64,000 nucleotides of DNA from Peptostreptococcus porci (GTDB lineage Bacteria > Bacillota > Clostridia > Peptostreptococcales > Peptostreptococcaceae), in contig NZ_VUNE01000002.1 of assembly GCF_009695815.1 (NCBI RefSeq), positions 62,001-126,000 of the forward strand, read 5' to 3'. Below, piece after piece: positions 45,973 through 55,063 of the stretch; position 1 is the first letter of the stretch, and the number at the start of each line of letters is the position of its first letter. The notes under the pieces were generated by a model. It did not search any database. It was not told the DNA's origin and saw only the letters and a program-made list of their open reading frames with translations. Position numbers and translations under genes: made by a program.

Positions 45973-46707
45973 TTATTCTTCAGATTCTAATTTTTTTTCG
46001 TTTTGTATTTCATTTAGATAATTATAGATTGTATACCTTGATACCCCCAACTTCTCAGCTATATAAGGAACGCTTTTTTGTATCTTAAACACTCCAGAAT
46101 TTTTCAAGTTTCTTATCAAAGTCAATCTGTCTGCCTTATTCATACTAACTATAGACTTGTTCATTTTTTCGACTTCAATTTCAAATTTTTGTTCCACAAT
46201 CTGTCCATTGTCATATATGTCGAATTCATCATACACATCATCCTGCATCGACAAAAACTTCTTTAGAGTGCTTTGTATTGAACACAAATCATCACAGTCA
46301 TAATTAATGCAAAATGACAAATTCCTTCCGAATGCCTTCACTACGATTGTTGAAGATTTTATTTCCTTTTTGATTCGCTTATTGGCTTTTTTATAGTTAA
46401 TATTATATCCGCCCTTACTTCTTTCTATTAACTCTTCAGATCTTGTCGACAAAGGATCTCCGACTTTTCTACCAGTCACTTCCCCATTGTAAATAGAAAG
46501 TATAGATTTTTCTGGATTATCAATATCAGAGATTACTACCTCACAGTTTTTGCCAAACATTTCCGAAATTATTACTGCCAATGTATCTAAAAATACAATA
46601 AATGAATCATAATCATTAACTGATCCTTTATAATTATCTTTTCCCATAAAATACTTCTTAAATATCATACTATGTACTCTAATTTCTAGAAAATTACTAC
46701 TTTTCAT
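45973..46707 (-). CDS. YheO-type PAS-like domain transcriptional regulator
   Basis: The 244-aa protein has an N-terminal YheO/PAS-like sensor (about 28-160: FIVFLDTLAVIISEMFGKNC, TIVVKAFGRNLSFCINYD). A C-terminal helix-turn-helix follows (about 195-240: SVPYIAEKLGVSRYTIYNYL), as in the DauR/YheO family. It lies beside buk-ptb-ior on the same strand, 88 bp downstream of buk, and may regulate that fermentation module (inference). The start is uncertain: ATG codons at 46707, 46668 and 46647 all lack a strong ribosome binding site. Confidence 0.75.
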   Translation of the reverse strand: MKSSNFLEIRVHSMIFKKYFMGKDNYKGSVNDYDSFIVFLDTLAVIISEMFGKNCEVVISDIDNPEKSILSIYNGEVTGRKVGDPLSTRSEELIERSKGGYNINYKKANKRIKKEIKSSTIVVKAFGRNLSFCINYDCDDLCSIQSTLKKFLSMQDDVYDEFDIYDNGQIVEQKFEIEVEKMNKSIVSMNKADRLTLIRNLKNSGVFKIQKSVPYIAEKLGVSRYTIYNYLNEIQNEKKLESEE

Positions 46708-46795
46708 AAATTTTATATAGTGATAAATATGATATTATTCAATCTCCTTACCTAATATATTTGGATTATTGTAGGAAACCCATAAACCCTTTTAT

Positions 46796-47848
46796 TTATT
46801 TTAAGAAATCCGCCTCTTCTTCACCCTTCATAACCCTGTAGCCTCCAGCTGCCAAAGCATTCATTTCGAACTCACCAGCGTATATCGACACAGGAGCAAT
46901 AAATGACACCTTATTTATTACCCAATCTGTAAGCATCTTAGAATGAGCCATTCCTCCTGTTAAAATTATTCCATCCACTCTACCGTCATCCACAACTGAC
47001 AATGATGCTATTGATTTCGCTATTTGATACGCCATTCCCTCGTAAATTTGCTTGGCGTAGTCATCTCCGTTTGATATCATCTTTTCAACCTCTCTCGCAT
47101 CATTGGTATCTAGGTATGATATCAGTCCACCCGTACTGTCTTCATATCTTTGAAGTGCAATATGTCCTTCTTCTTTTGCTATAGTAATACAGCTATAGAT
47201 TGGCAGATATCCGGCTCTATTTGTTGAATATGGAGCTTCATCTGAAGAACAGATATCGACTAAATGACCATTTTTTTGAAAATTCAAGGAAATACCACCA
47301 CCAAGATGTGCCACTATAATTGAAGAATTGTAGTAGTCCAATCCATTGTCTTTACAATATCTCATTGCAACAGCTCTCGTATTTAATGCATGTGAGAAGC
47401 TTCTTCTAGGATATTTTTTTATTCCAGATAACCTAGCCAAATCGCTTAACTCGTCGACGGAAACCGCATCATAAATATATGCAGGTACATTTCCCTTTTT
47501 TGATATCTCTCTTGCGACCAATGCACCCAAATTCGAGGCGTGTAGCTGAGCTGGTCTGTTTCTCATTATGTCACATAGATTGTCATCTACTACATAAGCA
47601 CCTGTATGGACTGGAGGTAGCATTCCACCTCTTGAAACTATAACATCCAAATCTATTGGCTCAAGATTATTTTTCTTTAAGAAACTTAAAACCTGTTCTA
47701 ATCTCATTTCTGTCTGATCATAAAGATCATTGAATTTCTTCAATTCTTCGGCTGCGATACTAATATTTTCAACGATTACTTCGCTCAAATCCTCATATAT
47801 GCCAACCTTTGTAGACGTAGAGCCTGGGTTAATTACTAATATTTTCAT
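46796..47848 (-). CDS. buk: Butyrate kinase family enzyme
   Basis: The 350-aa acetate/butyrate kinase family enzyme makes ATP from an acyl phosphate. Motifs: LVINPGSTSTKVGIYE, VSRGGMLPPVHTGAY, VAHLGGGISLNFQKNG, DSTGGLISYL and IILTGGMAHS. With the neighbouring ior genes the true substrate may be a branched-chain or aryl acyl phosphate as well as butyryl phosphate. It follows ptb by 66 bp. Confidence 0.93.
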   Translation of the reverse strand: MKILVINPGSTSTKVGIYEDLSEVIVENISIAAEELKKFNDLYDQTEMRLEQVLSFLKKNNLEPIDLDVIVSRGGMLPPVHTGAYVVDDNLCDIMRNRPAQLHASNLGALVAREISKKGNVPAYIYDAVSVDELSDLARLSGIKKYPRRSFSHALNTRAVAMRYCKDNGLDYYNSSIIVAHLGGGISLNFQKNGHLVDICSSDEAPYSTNRAGYLPIYSCITIAKEEGHIALQRYEDSTGGLISYLDTNDAREVEKMISNGDDYAKQIYEGMAYQIAKSIASLSVVDDGRVDGIILTGGMAHSKMLTDWVINKVSFIAPVSIYAGEFEMNALAAGGYRVMKGEEEADFLK

Positions 47849-47914
47849 TATTCTCCTCCAACAAATTAACCATATTTTTTATTTTATTACATTACCATAC
47901 ATTTTGTAAAGGTC

Positions 47915-48811
47915 TTATTGATGAGCAAGTGCTGCCATTGCTATTGATAAGTATTTTTCTTCTGCAGAAGCACTTCTAGAAGTCAATACTATAAGGCATT
48001 TTGCTCCGACAATAAATCCAGCCATTTTCCCTCCAGCAGCAAAATTAAAGGTTTTATCCAATATATTTCCTGCGTGTAAATCTGGTGCAACTAATATATC
48101 TGGATCTCCAGCTACTTCGCTTTCATACTCTTTTATCTTCGCAGCGTTTGGCGAATATGCAAGGTCAAACGAAATAGGTCCTTCAACTATACAGCCTTTT
48201 ATCTCACCTCTTTGATTTCTTGCCTTTAGTTCACCAGCATCAACAGTACACTGCATTTTAGGATTTACCTTTTCAATTGCTGAAAGACACGCAACCTTTG
48301 GGCATTCATAACCCAGCTTATGATATATGTCTACAGCATTTTCAATTATCTGCTGTTTTTCGTCAACGTTTGGATAAGGACACATCCCACCATCAGTTAT
48401 TGTGATCAACTTATGGTAAGTAGGAACCTGTTCAAACGACATATGTGAAATCAATCTATCTGTTCTAAGTCCCCTATCTTTATCAACTACGGCTCTCATT
48501 AGTACTGCAGTTTCTATGTGCCCTTTTAAAATAAAATCTAATTTACCTTCTCTTACAAGCTCAACGACCTTTTCAGCACCCTCTTTTGGAGAATCAACAT
48601 GAACTATCTCATAGTCCTTTGTAGCTCCAAATTCTTTTAGTATTTTCAATATTTCTTCCTTATCACCTATGAAAACAGGGTTTGCTAGCCCAATTTTTTC
48701 AGCCTCTAATGCCCCACCAATCGCAGCTTCATCCGCCATACAAACACCACAACGCTTCATTTCTGGAAATGCTTTTACTTTCTCTATTACTTCATCAAAA
48801 GTTCTAATCAT
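47915..48811 (-). CDS. ptb: Phosphate butyryltransferase family enzyme
   Basis: The 298-aa enzyme exchanges CoA for phosphate on an acyl-CoA. Characteristic parts: CGVCMADEAAIGGALEAEKI, DFILKGHIETAVLMRAVVD, ITDGGMCPYPNVDEKQQII, and LVAPDLHAGNILDKTFNFAAG in similar wording. I set the start at the ATG at 48811, where GAGGAG is 7 nt upstream; a longer frame to 48841 is unsupported. It supplies acyl phosphate to Buk. Confidence 0.93.
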   Translation of the reverse strand: MIRTFDEVIEKVKAFPEMKRCGVCMADEAAIGGALEAEKIGLANPVFIGDKEEILKILKEFGATKDYEIVHVDSPKEGAEKVVELVREGKLDFILKGHIETAVLMRAVVDKDRGLRTDRLISHMSFEQVPTYHKLITITDGGMCPYPNVDEKQQIIENAVDIYHKLGYECPKVACLSAIEKVNPKMQCTVDAGELKARNQRGEIKGCIVEGPISFDLAYSPNAAKIKEYESEVAGDPDILVAPDLHAGNILDKTFNFAAGGKMAGFIVGAKCLIVLTSRSASAEEKYLSIAMAALAHQ

Positions 48812-48964
48812 AATTTTCTCCTCTAACCTATTTTTATTCAATATATTATTTTTACTCTTTTTTACTTTCCATCTGTGTCAACATTTAGAAAGAGAGCTGA
48901 CATCTATATTATCAATAATATTGTATCACACTCTCCTTCTGACAAATTATAGTATATTAGTTAG

Positions 48965-49537
48965 CTAAATTAAACTCTTACCAATTCTTAATGCTTTTTT
49001 GTTTAAATCAACAAATTTCGGCTTTACATTTTCCTCTATTATTTTATCCCAATCTATATCTTCCAAATTCATGCTCTTTATTATTGTCCCCAATAATATA
49101 ATGTTCATTACCTTTGGATTCCCAAGCTTTTCTGCTTCTGCTGTAGCATCAAAGGAGTAGACCTTTCCAGCTCTTGCCTCAATCAATTCCTTTGTATTTT
49201 CTGGATAGGTATCCTTACCACTTAATACGCCAATTGGATTAAATCGTGCAGTATTCAATACTACGACCCCATCTTCTTTTAAGTAGTCAATATTTCGCAA
49301 TACCTCCAATTCTTCAAATCCCATTATAATATCAGCTTCTCCCATAGGTACAACTGGAGAAAAAACTTTGTCGCCGTATCTCAGATGAGTTAATACCTGA
49401 CCTTCTCTTTGACTCATACCGTGTACTTCACTCATCTTTACATCATATCCTGCACTCATCAAGCCAATAGTCAAAAGCTTGCTAGCAGTTATTGTCCCTT
49501 GTCCGCCAATTCCAGTTAGTAATACATTCTTTGTCAT
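48965..49537 (-). CDS. iorB: Indolepyruvate oxidoreductase beta subunit
   Basis: The 190-aa gamma-type subunit of 2-oxoacid:ferredoxin oxidoreductases reads NVLLTGIGGQGTITASKLL, then VKMSEVHGMSQREGQVLTHL, both family hallmarks. With IorA it decarboxylates aryl 2-oxo acids (from Phe, Tyr, Trp) to aryl-acetyl-CoA, reducing ferredoxin. Its start is 1 bp after the iorA stop. Confidence 0.93.
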   Translation of the reverse strand: MTKNVLLTGIGGQGTITASKLLTIGLMSAGYDVKMSEVHGMSQREGQVLTHLRYGDKVFSPVVPMGEADIIMGFEELEVLRNIDYLKEDGVVVLNTARFNPIGVLSGKDTYPENTKELIEARAGKVYSFDATAEAEKLGNPKVMNIILLGTIIKSMNLEDIDWDKIIEENVKPKFVDLNKKALRIGKSLI

Positions 49538-49538
49538 A

Positions 49539-51326
49539 TTATTTTTCCACCTTTCTTATCGCTTTTACAGGACAAACCTGAGCGCAAACACTACATCCCA
49601 CACACTTATTAGGATCTATTGAAGATTTCTTAATTTCTTTCTTAAATGAAATTGCTGGACATCCTGTCTTTGTACATTTTCTACATCCTATACATACACT
49701 TTCATCAACAAAATATTTACTCTGGAAAGAACCAGGGAAGTTTTCCTTATCGCTTTCAGACTGAATCTTTAACGCACATGGCCACCAAGTGATGATTACA
49801 GATGGTTCATCTAGTGCTAACGCCCAATCCAGTGCTGCTTCAACTTCCTCAAGGCTGTTAGGATTAATACGTCTAATATTTTTAACACCTATTGCTCGAA
49901 CAACTGACTCAATATCAACTTCAGTAACCTGCTGACCCTGAGCTGTAAATCCTGTACCTGGATTTTGTTGCTGACCAGTCATTCCTGTAATTCTATTGTC
50001 AAGAATACATGTAACAGTGCTGCTGTTGTTGTACACAACATCTAACAAGGAATTGATTCCTGAATGGAAGAATGTTGAATCACCGATTACAGAAACAACT
50101 TTAACGTCTTGATTTTCATCCATTGAGAATACCTGTGATGCACCATGTCCCATACTTATACTCGCACCCATGCAAAGTGTCATATCCATTGCATTATAAG
50201 GAGCACCATATCCCAATGTGTAACATCCTATATCCCCAGATATCATTATATTTTTTCTCTTACCCAATGTGTAGAAGAAGCCTCTATGTGGACATCCTGC
50301 ACAGAACGTTGGAGCACGATTTATCATAACCTCTTTTGCTTCATCGAAAATTGGAACTTCCTTTCCTGAAATAGATCTTCTGATTACTTCTGGTATCATT
50401 TCACCATGACTAGGAAATACATCCTTACCATGACATTCGATGCCCAATGCCTTTATATGAGTTTCCATTATCGGATCGTTTTCCTCAATTACGTATACCT
50501 TGTCGACCTTCCCAGCAAATTCCTTGAAAAGCTTATCAGGTAACGGATTACTAAAACCTACCTTTAGGTAAGATGCATCGTCGCCGAACACTTCTTTCGC
50601 ATAAAGATAACAATCACCAGAAACAACAACACCAATTTTTGTATCATTGTATTCAGCGAAGTTCCATTCACAGCTATTAGAATAATCGAAAAGCTTTTCC
50701 ATTCTCTCAAACACATATTGCTTTCTAACCTTTGCGTTAGCTGGCACCATTACATATTTAAGTGGTTGCTTTTCCCATTTTTTTATCCCCACTTCTTCTC
50801 TATCTTCAATTTCAACTAATCCTTTTGAGTGACAGACACGAGTTGTCATTCTTATTATAACTGGAGTATCATATTCCTCACTCATTTCATAAGCAGCCTT
50901 TACCATTACCTTACATTCTTGACTGTCAGCAGGTTCAAACATTGGAACAAACGCTGCCTTTGCTAAATTTCTATTATCTTGTTCGTTTTGTGATGAAAAT
51001 TGTCCCGGTTCGTCAGCAGTAACAAGAACCAAACCACCATTTACCCCCGAATATGCTGCTGTAAAAAATGGATCAGCTGCAACATTTAACCCGACATGTT
51101 TCATAGCCGCAAATGATCTAGCACCTGCCACACTCGCACCGATTGCTGATTCCAAGGCTACCTTTTCATTTGGAGCCCACTCTGCTACCAAATATTTTCT
51201 ATCGATTTCAGACAAATTTTCCAAAATCTCAGTACTAGGAGTACCCGGATAAGCAGATGCAAATTTTACACCAGCTTCAAAAACACCTCTTGCGATAGCT
51301 TCATCGCCTGTCATCAATTTTTTCAT
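49539..51326 (-). CDS. iorA: Indolepyruvate ferredoxin oxidoreductase alpha subunit
   Basis: The 595-aa catalytic subunit has a pyruvate-ferredoxin-like N-terminal domain (GDEAIARGVFEAGVKFASAY, PGTPSTEI). The TPP site is around GDIGCYTLGYGAPYNAMD, VIGDSTFFHSGINSL and DNRITGMTGQQQNPGTG. Two C-terminal 4Fe-4S clusters follow (CIGCRKCTKTGCP, CVGCSVCAQVCP). The ATG at 51326 has GGAGG 7 nt upstream. It heads iorA-iorB and is followed by ptb-buk, making a complete 2-oxo acid to acid plus ATP route. Confidence 0.95.
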   Translation of the reverse strand: MKKLMTGDEAIARGVFEAGVKFASAYPGTPSTEILENLSEIDRKYLVAEWAPNEKVALESAIGASVAGARSFAAMKHVGLNVAADPFFTAAYSGVNGGLVLVTADEPGQFSSQNEQDNRNLAKAAFVPMFEPADSQECKVMVKAAYEMSEEYDTPVIIRMTTRVCHSKGLVEIEDREEVGIKKWEKQPLKYVMVPANAKVRKQYVFERMEKLFDYSNSCEWNFAEYNDTKIGVVVSGDCYLYAKEVFGDDASYLKVGFSNPLPDKLFKEFAGKVDKVYVIEENDPIMETHIKALGIECHGKDVFPSHGEMIPEVIRRSISGKEVPIFDEAKEVMINRAPTFCAGCPHRGFFYTLGKRKNIMISGDIGCYTLGYGAPYNAMDMTLCMGASISMGHGASQVFSMDENQDVKVVSVIGDSTFFHSGINSLLDVVYNNSSTVTCILDNRITGMTGQQQNPGTGFTAQGQQVTEVDIESVVRAIGVKNIRRINPNSLEEVEAALDWALALDEPSVIITWWPCALKIQSESDKENFPGSFQSKYFVDESVCIGCRKCTKTGCPAISFKKEIKKSSIDPNKCVGCSVCAQVCPVKAIRKVEK

Positions 51327-51420
51327 ATCATACCTCCAAAACATTTTAAAAAATACACCCTTAGGTATTTCATATTTTTTTACTTGACGTTAATCTAAAT
51401 AGAAACAATTTGATAATTAA

Positions 51421-51449
51421 TTTATACCAAATATAAAAATTTATGTCAA
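51421..51449 (-). promoter_or_regulatory. Promoter of iorA
   Basis: Reading the minus strand, TTGACA (51444-51449) is followed by 17 bp and TATAAA (51421-51426). It is about 95 bp before the iorA start, and no other promoter in the 263-bp gap looks as good. Confidence 0.7.
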
Positions 51450-51607
51450 CAAAATGTTTATTTTTTGGAAATTATACACAATTTATCAATTTATTTAATT
51501 TTCAGAATTATGTTATTTTATAGAGTATCACATTATTTTTTGCCTTTTAACTTCTATAAAAAAACAATTTTTTCTTTATAATAAAAATTTATGACAAGTT
51601 TATAACG

Positions 51608-52798
51608 TTAAAAAATAAGGTCAATTTCTCCTGATTGTATAAAATCAAAAAGAACGTTTTGATCGAACTCATAAACTCCATCAAACTCAACAATGTTCTC
51701 CAAAATACTCTTCAATAAATTTTCCACAAAAATTTGGGTTTCATAATCATAAGTAGCCAAATATAATCGTTCGTCATCAACGTATATCAAAAACTGTATA
51801 TCGTTGTTGATTACATATATTTCATTATCCACATGGCTATTATCACTCCAATATTGTGTGTACAAAACTCCATTTTCGTATTCCAATCTTTGAATACTTT
51901 TATATAGATTGGTTATCATGTTATCGATTTTATCAAATATATCTAAATCATCTACACTGAAGTTTTCATCAAGTATATTAAAAACACTTATAGCCTCCCG
52001 TTTTGAAATCAATTCAAATACATCTTCTTCACTAATCGGGTTGTTAAATGTAATGATAATTGACAAAAGATTATACATATCAACATTTTTTTCGATTACA
52101 ATAATCAGCTTTGTTTCGTAATATCCGTCGATGTCCTCGTATACAGTACTACAAATATATCTATCATCACTCTTTCTATTGACGTGGTTATATAGAAAAG
52201 TTCCGTTAATTTCGGTTATATGCTGATTAGACAACAAATCACTACCCGAAAAACTAAGCAAAGCCTCTCTATCTCTCGCAATAAATCTCATGACCATATA
52301 ATTGACAAATTCGTATTCAGAGTCAATTTTTTTACACAGCTTGTTGAACATAACACTCAGTGACTTGACTTTTGCAAAATCGAAACAACTTACATCATTA
52401 CTATCACTACCATCATTATTGTCATCAATATTATTACTATTACTGCACTTCTTTAATTTTTCTATATAGAAATCATACATTTTCTCTGTAAGATTTTCAG
52501 GAATCTCCTTTTCATTTCTTATATTCTTATCATAAAAATGTGCGAAAAGCGACAAGGCTTCTACTTCTTCCAATTCAATATTTTCACCACCAAAGCAACT
52601 ACTCTTATTGATATAAAAGTCAGATAACTCCCTGTCACTTGCATCCTTTTTTACGAAAAAATCATATATTCCCAGTCCCTCAGAATCTAATAAAAACACA
52701 TGTGCTTCTATTCCTGATATATCCGATTCCCACTCAACTGCCATCATCATAGCTCCCATTAGCCTTGTATTTGTACAAAATGCTCTTTTAAAATTCAT
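51608..52798 (-). CDS. Hypothetical 396-aa protein
   Basis: I do not recognise this acidic soluble protein. It opens NFKRAFCTNTRLMGAMMMAV and has an Asn/Asp/Ser-rich linker near 128-143 (SNSNNIDDNNDGSDSND) separating an N-terminal from a larger C-terminal part. There is no signal peptide or membrane helix. The ATG at 52798 (rather than 52813) is preceded by GGAGG with good spacing. It is transcribed alone. Confidence 0.65.
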   Translation of the reverse strand: MNFKRAFCTNTRLMGAMMMAVEWESDISGIEAHVFLLDSEGLGIYDFFVKKDASDRELSDFYINKSSCFGGENIELEEVEALSLFAHFYDKNIRNEKEIPENLTEKMYDFYIEKLKKCSNSNNIDDNNDGSDSNDVSCFDFAKVKSLSVMFNKLCKKIDSEYEFVNYMVMRFIARDREALLSFSGSDLLSNQHITEINGTFLYNHVNRKSDDRYICSTVYEDIDGYYETKLIIVIEKNVDMYNLLSIIITFNNPISEEDVFELISKREAISVFNILDENFSVDDLDIFDKIDNMITNLYKSIQRLEYENGVLYTQYWSDNSHVDNEIYVINNDIQFLIYVDDERLYLATYDYETQIFVENLLKSILENIVEFDGVYEFDQNVLFDFIQSGEIDLIF

Positions 52799-52915
52799 AC
52801 TTACCTCCATCACATAACAACTATATCTATTATACTACACATCTCATCAATCAATTGAACATTATTAAAATATCTGCCATACAGCTGCTTATTTTTTAAT
52901 ACTTAGGTATCTATT

Positions 52916-53040
52916 TTTCAGTATAATTGAATAACTTATCCATCAAAATCAACCTCAATTTTCTAGCATAATTGAATATCTTATCCATCAAAATCAAGCT
53001 CGATTTTTTAGTATAATTGAATATTTTGTTCAACAAATTA
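52916..53040. repeat. 45-bp tandem repeat, 2.7 copies
   Basis: GTATAATTGAATA (or GCATAATTGAATA) begins at 52921, 52966 and 53011, exactly 45 bp apart. The first two copies share CTTATCCATCAAAATCAA-CTC; the third diverges after ATTTTG. Two of the copies keep a TATAAT hexamer. The array lies just upstream of the HAD phosphatase gene promoter. Confidence 0.75.
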
Positions 53041-53086
53041 TCAGATAGTGATATAATAGTCTAAAGAATTGAAATTGGAGGTACTT

Positions 53087-53830
53087 ATGAAAAAAAATAT
53101 TGTTGCGTTTTTTGACATTGATGGTACTCTGTACAGGGATTCATTACTGATTGAACATTTTAAAAAATTGATAAAATATGAGTTGATTGACTCTAGGGAG
53201 TGGTCAGAACATCTTGAAAACACATATAAAAACTGGGAAAAGAGGCAAGGAAACTACGATGATTATCTCCATGAAATATCTGATCAATATGTAGAAGCAA
53301 TAACTGGCCTAGAAAAGTCTTTTATGGATTTTGCCAGTGATCAAGTTATCAAGCTAAAGGCGGACAGAGTCTATAAATATACAAGATCTAGAATTAAATG
53401 GCATCAAAGCCAAGGCCATATAATAATATTTATTTCGGGATCACCAGATTTCTTGGTCGAGCGAATGGCTAAAAAATACAAGGTCAATGATTATATTGGA
53501 AGTACCTATGAATATATTGATGGAAAAATGACTGGTGGTGTCATTCCGATGTGGGATTCTGAGAGCAAAAATAAAGCAATTGATGACTTTATAAAGAAGT
53601 ACAATATTAATATGGATGCTTCATACGCCTATGGGGACACAAATGGAGATTTTGATATGCTAAAAAGAGTTGGACATCCAATAGCTATAAATCCTTCTCG
53701 AGAACTTCTTTTTAAGCTTTCTGAGGATTCTTCCTTTAAAAAAAGAACAAAGATTATAGTTGAGAGAAAAGATGTCATATATCAGTTAAATACAGATGTC
53801 ATCCATATTGAAGATGACTGTAACAAATAA
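53087..53830 (+). CDS. HAD-IB family phosphatase (SerB-like)
   Basis: The 247-aa product has HAD motif I in FFDIDGTLYRD, a helical cap (about 25-110), motif II in IIFISGSPDFLVE, and motif III/IV in YAYGDTNGDFDMLKRVG. The family includes phosphoserine phosphatase and lipid phosphate phosphatases, so the substrate is undefined. The ATG at 53087 has GGAGG 6 nt upstream; TTCAAC-17 bp-TATAAT at about 53028-53056 is a plausible promoter. Confidence 0.8.
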   Translation: MKKNIVAFFDIDGTLYRDSLLIEHFKKLIKYELIDSREWSEHLENTYKNWEKRQGNYDDYLHEISDQYVEAITGLEKSFMDFASDQVIKLKADRVYKYTRSRIKWHQSQGHIIIFISGSPDFLVERMAKKYKVNDYIGSTYEYIDGKMTGGVIPMWDSESKNKAIDDFIKKYNINMDASYAYGDTNGDFDMLKRVGHPIAINPSRELLFKLSEDSSFKKRTKIIVERKDVIYQLNTDVIHIEDDCNK

Positions 53831-53961
53831 TTAATCTATTATCCAATTTGGCTAATATTATTGATTGACCAATTTAGCTAATATTATGGTAATTGTATTA
53901 TACTAATACGTAAAATTTCGTTTATCGTCGTATAGATTCGAAAAATAATGGGAGGTAATTT

Positions 53962-54372
53962 ATGAGTACATATGCAGACTATTCACAAGTAAGAAATTTA
54001 TTCTCACAAGGAAATTTCAGAAATTGTTATGAGGCTCTTAACAATATTTTTGATAGAAACGCAGAGTGGTATTTTATGAGAGGAGTTTCAGCGATGAATC
54101 TTGGATACTATGAAGAAGGTGAGGATTTTATCAAAAGAGCAAAATTTATGGATCCTGAAAACCAAGAATATACTGAGGCATACAATAGGTATATTAATTA
54201 TAGAAATGGCTACAATGACAGAGCAAACTATTACAATAACAATAGACAGAGAATGAATAATCCTGGATGCTGTTGCTGCTGTGGTGATAGCTGTTGCGAT
54301 ACACTTTGCACTTTATGGTGCTGTGATTCTTGTTGTGAATGTGCCGGCGGGGATTTAATCACTTGCTGCTAA
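53962..54372 (+). CDS. TPR-like protein with extreme cysteine-rich tail
   Basis: The 136-aa product has a helical TPR-like N-terminal part (about 8-75: RNLFSQGNFRNCYEALNNIF, MRGVSAMNLGYYEEGEDFIK). An Asn/Tyr-rich linker follows, then a C-terminal 35-residue segment with 15 cysteines (GCCCCCGDSCCDTLC, then WCCDSCCECAGGD and a CC end). Similar Cys-rich tails, as I recall, occur at the ends of J-domain and TPR proteins in Clostridia; metal binding or thiol chemistry is likely. The ribosome binding site is GGGAGG. It is followed 12 bp later by a membrane protein gene. Confidence 0.7.
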   Translation: MSTYADYSQVRNLFSQGNFRNCYEALNNIFDRNAEWYFMRGVSAMNLGYYEEGEDFIKRAKFMDPENQEYTEAYNRYINYRNGYNDRANYYNNNRQRMNNPGCCCCCGDSCCDTLCTLWCCDSCCECAGGDLITCC

Positions 54373-54384
54373 TCGGAGAAAAAT

Positions 54385-54921
54385 ATGAATGAAAAATTCG
54401 ATAAAGATATAAAAACCAAATATCTTGCGACCAATGGTATACTGTTGGCATTAAACTTGATTACAATCGTTTTGATCAACTATATTCCAACAAATACCAT
54501 CGCTTTAATGGCAGTTTCATCTCTATTTATGGCGGTTGCCATAATTGAATCAAATATTAAATTTGGAAGCATATTCTGTGTCGCAAGTATATTGTTTGCT
54601 TTTATTCTAATAAATAATAAGCTTCATTTTATAGTTTATGCGTTTACATTTGGAAATTATGCTATAATAAAATACTTGATTGAATCAAAGGTTAGGAAAA
54701 TAAAATTTCAGTATATGATAAAATTCATCTACTCTATTTGTGCTTTTTCGGCACTTTACCTTGTGTCGACCGCTTTTTTTGACAAAACTATACTGAATAA
54801 TAGTTTGACTATTTTTCTTCCTGTGATTTTGATTATTGCATATTTTCTTTACGACTATTTGTTTACAATGTTTATCGAAAAATATAATAGTCAATTTAAA
54901 AAAATGCTTCACAGAAAATAA
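54385..54921 (+). CDS. Hypothetical membrane protein, about five helices
   Basis: The 178-aa product is highly hydrophobic: ILLALNLITIVLINYI, ALMAVSSLFMAVAIIE, FCVASILFAFILI, IYSICAFSALYLVSTAFF, and IFLPVILIIAYFLYDYLF, with a basic C-terminus. Family not recognised. It is 12 bp after the Cys-rich gene with CGGAG before its ATG, so the two are probably cotranscribed and may work together. Confidence 0.6.
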   Translation: MNEKFDKDIKTKYLATNGILLALNLITIVLINYIPTNTIALMAVSSLFMAVAIIESNIKFGSIFCVASILFAFILINNKLHFIVYAFTFGNYAIIKYLIESKVRKIKFQYMIKFIYSICAFSALYLVSTAFFDKTILNNSLTIFLPVILIIAYFLYDYLFTMFIEKYNSQFKKMLHRK

Positions 54922-55002
54922 ACTTTTAACTGAGGCACAAAATTTAAATCGATTTATAAAATTGGCAAAAATTTTAATTCTTTAATTCAAAAGATAGTAA
55001 AA

Positions 55003-55043
55003 ATGCTACAGCCTAAGTCAAAATAGACCTTATGCTGTAGCAT
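55003..55043. terminator. Bidirectional terminator
   Basis: ATGCTACAG (55003-55011) and CTGTAGCAT (55035-55043) pair, with further TAAG/CTTA-type pairing inside. A-runs on one side and AAAATTT on the other suit termination of both convergent genes. Confidence 0.7.
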
Positions 55044-55063
55044 AAAAATTTAAATACAAAAGA

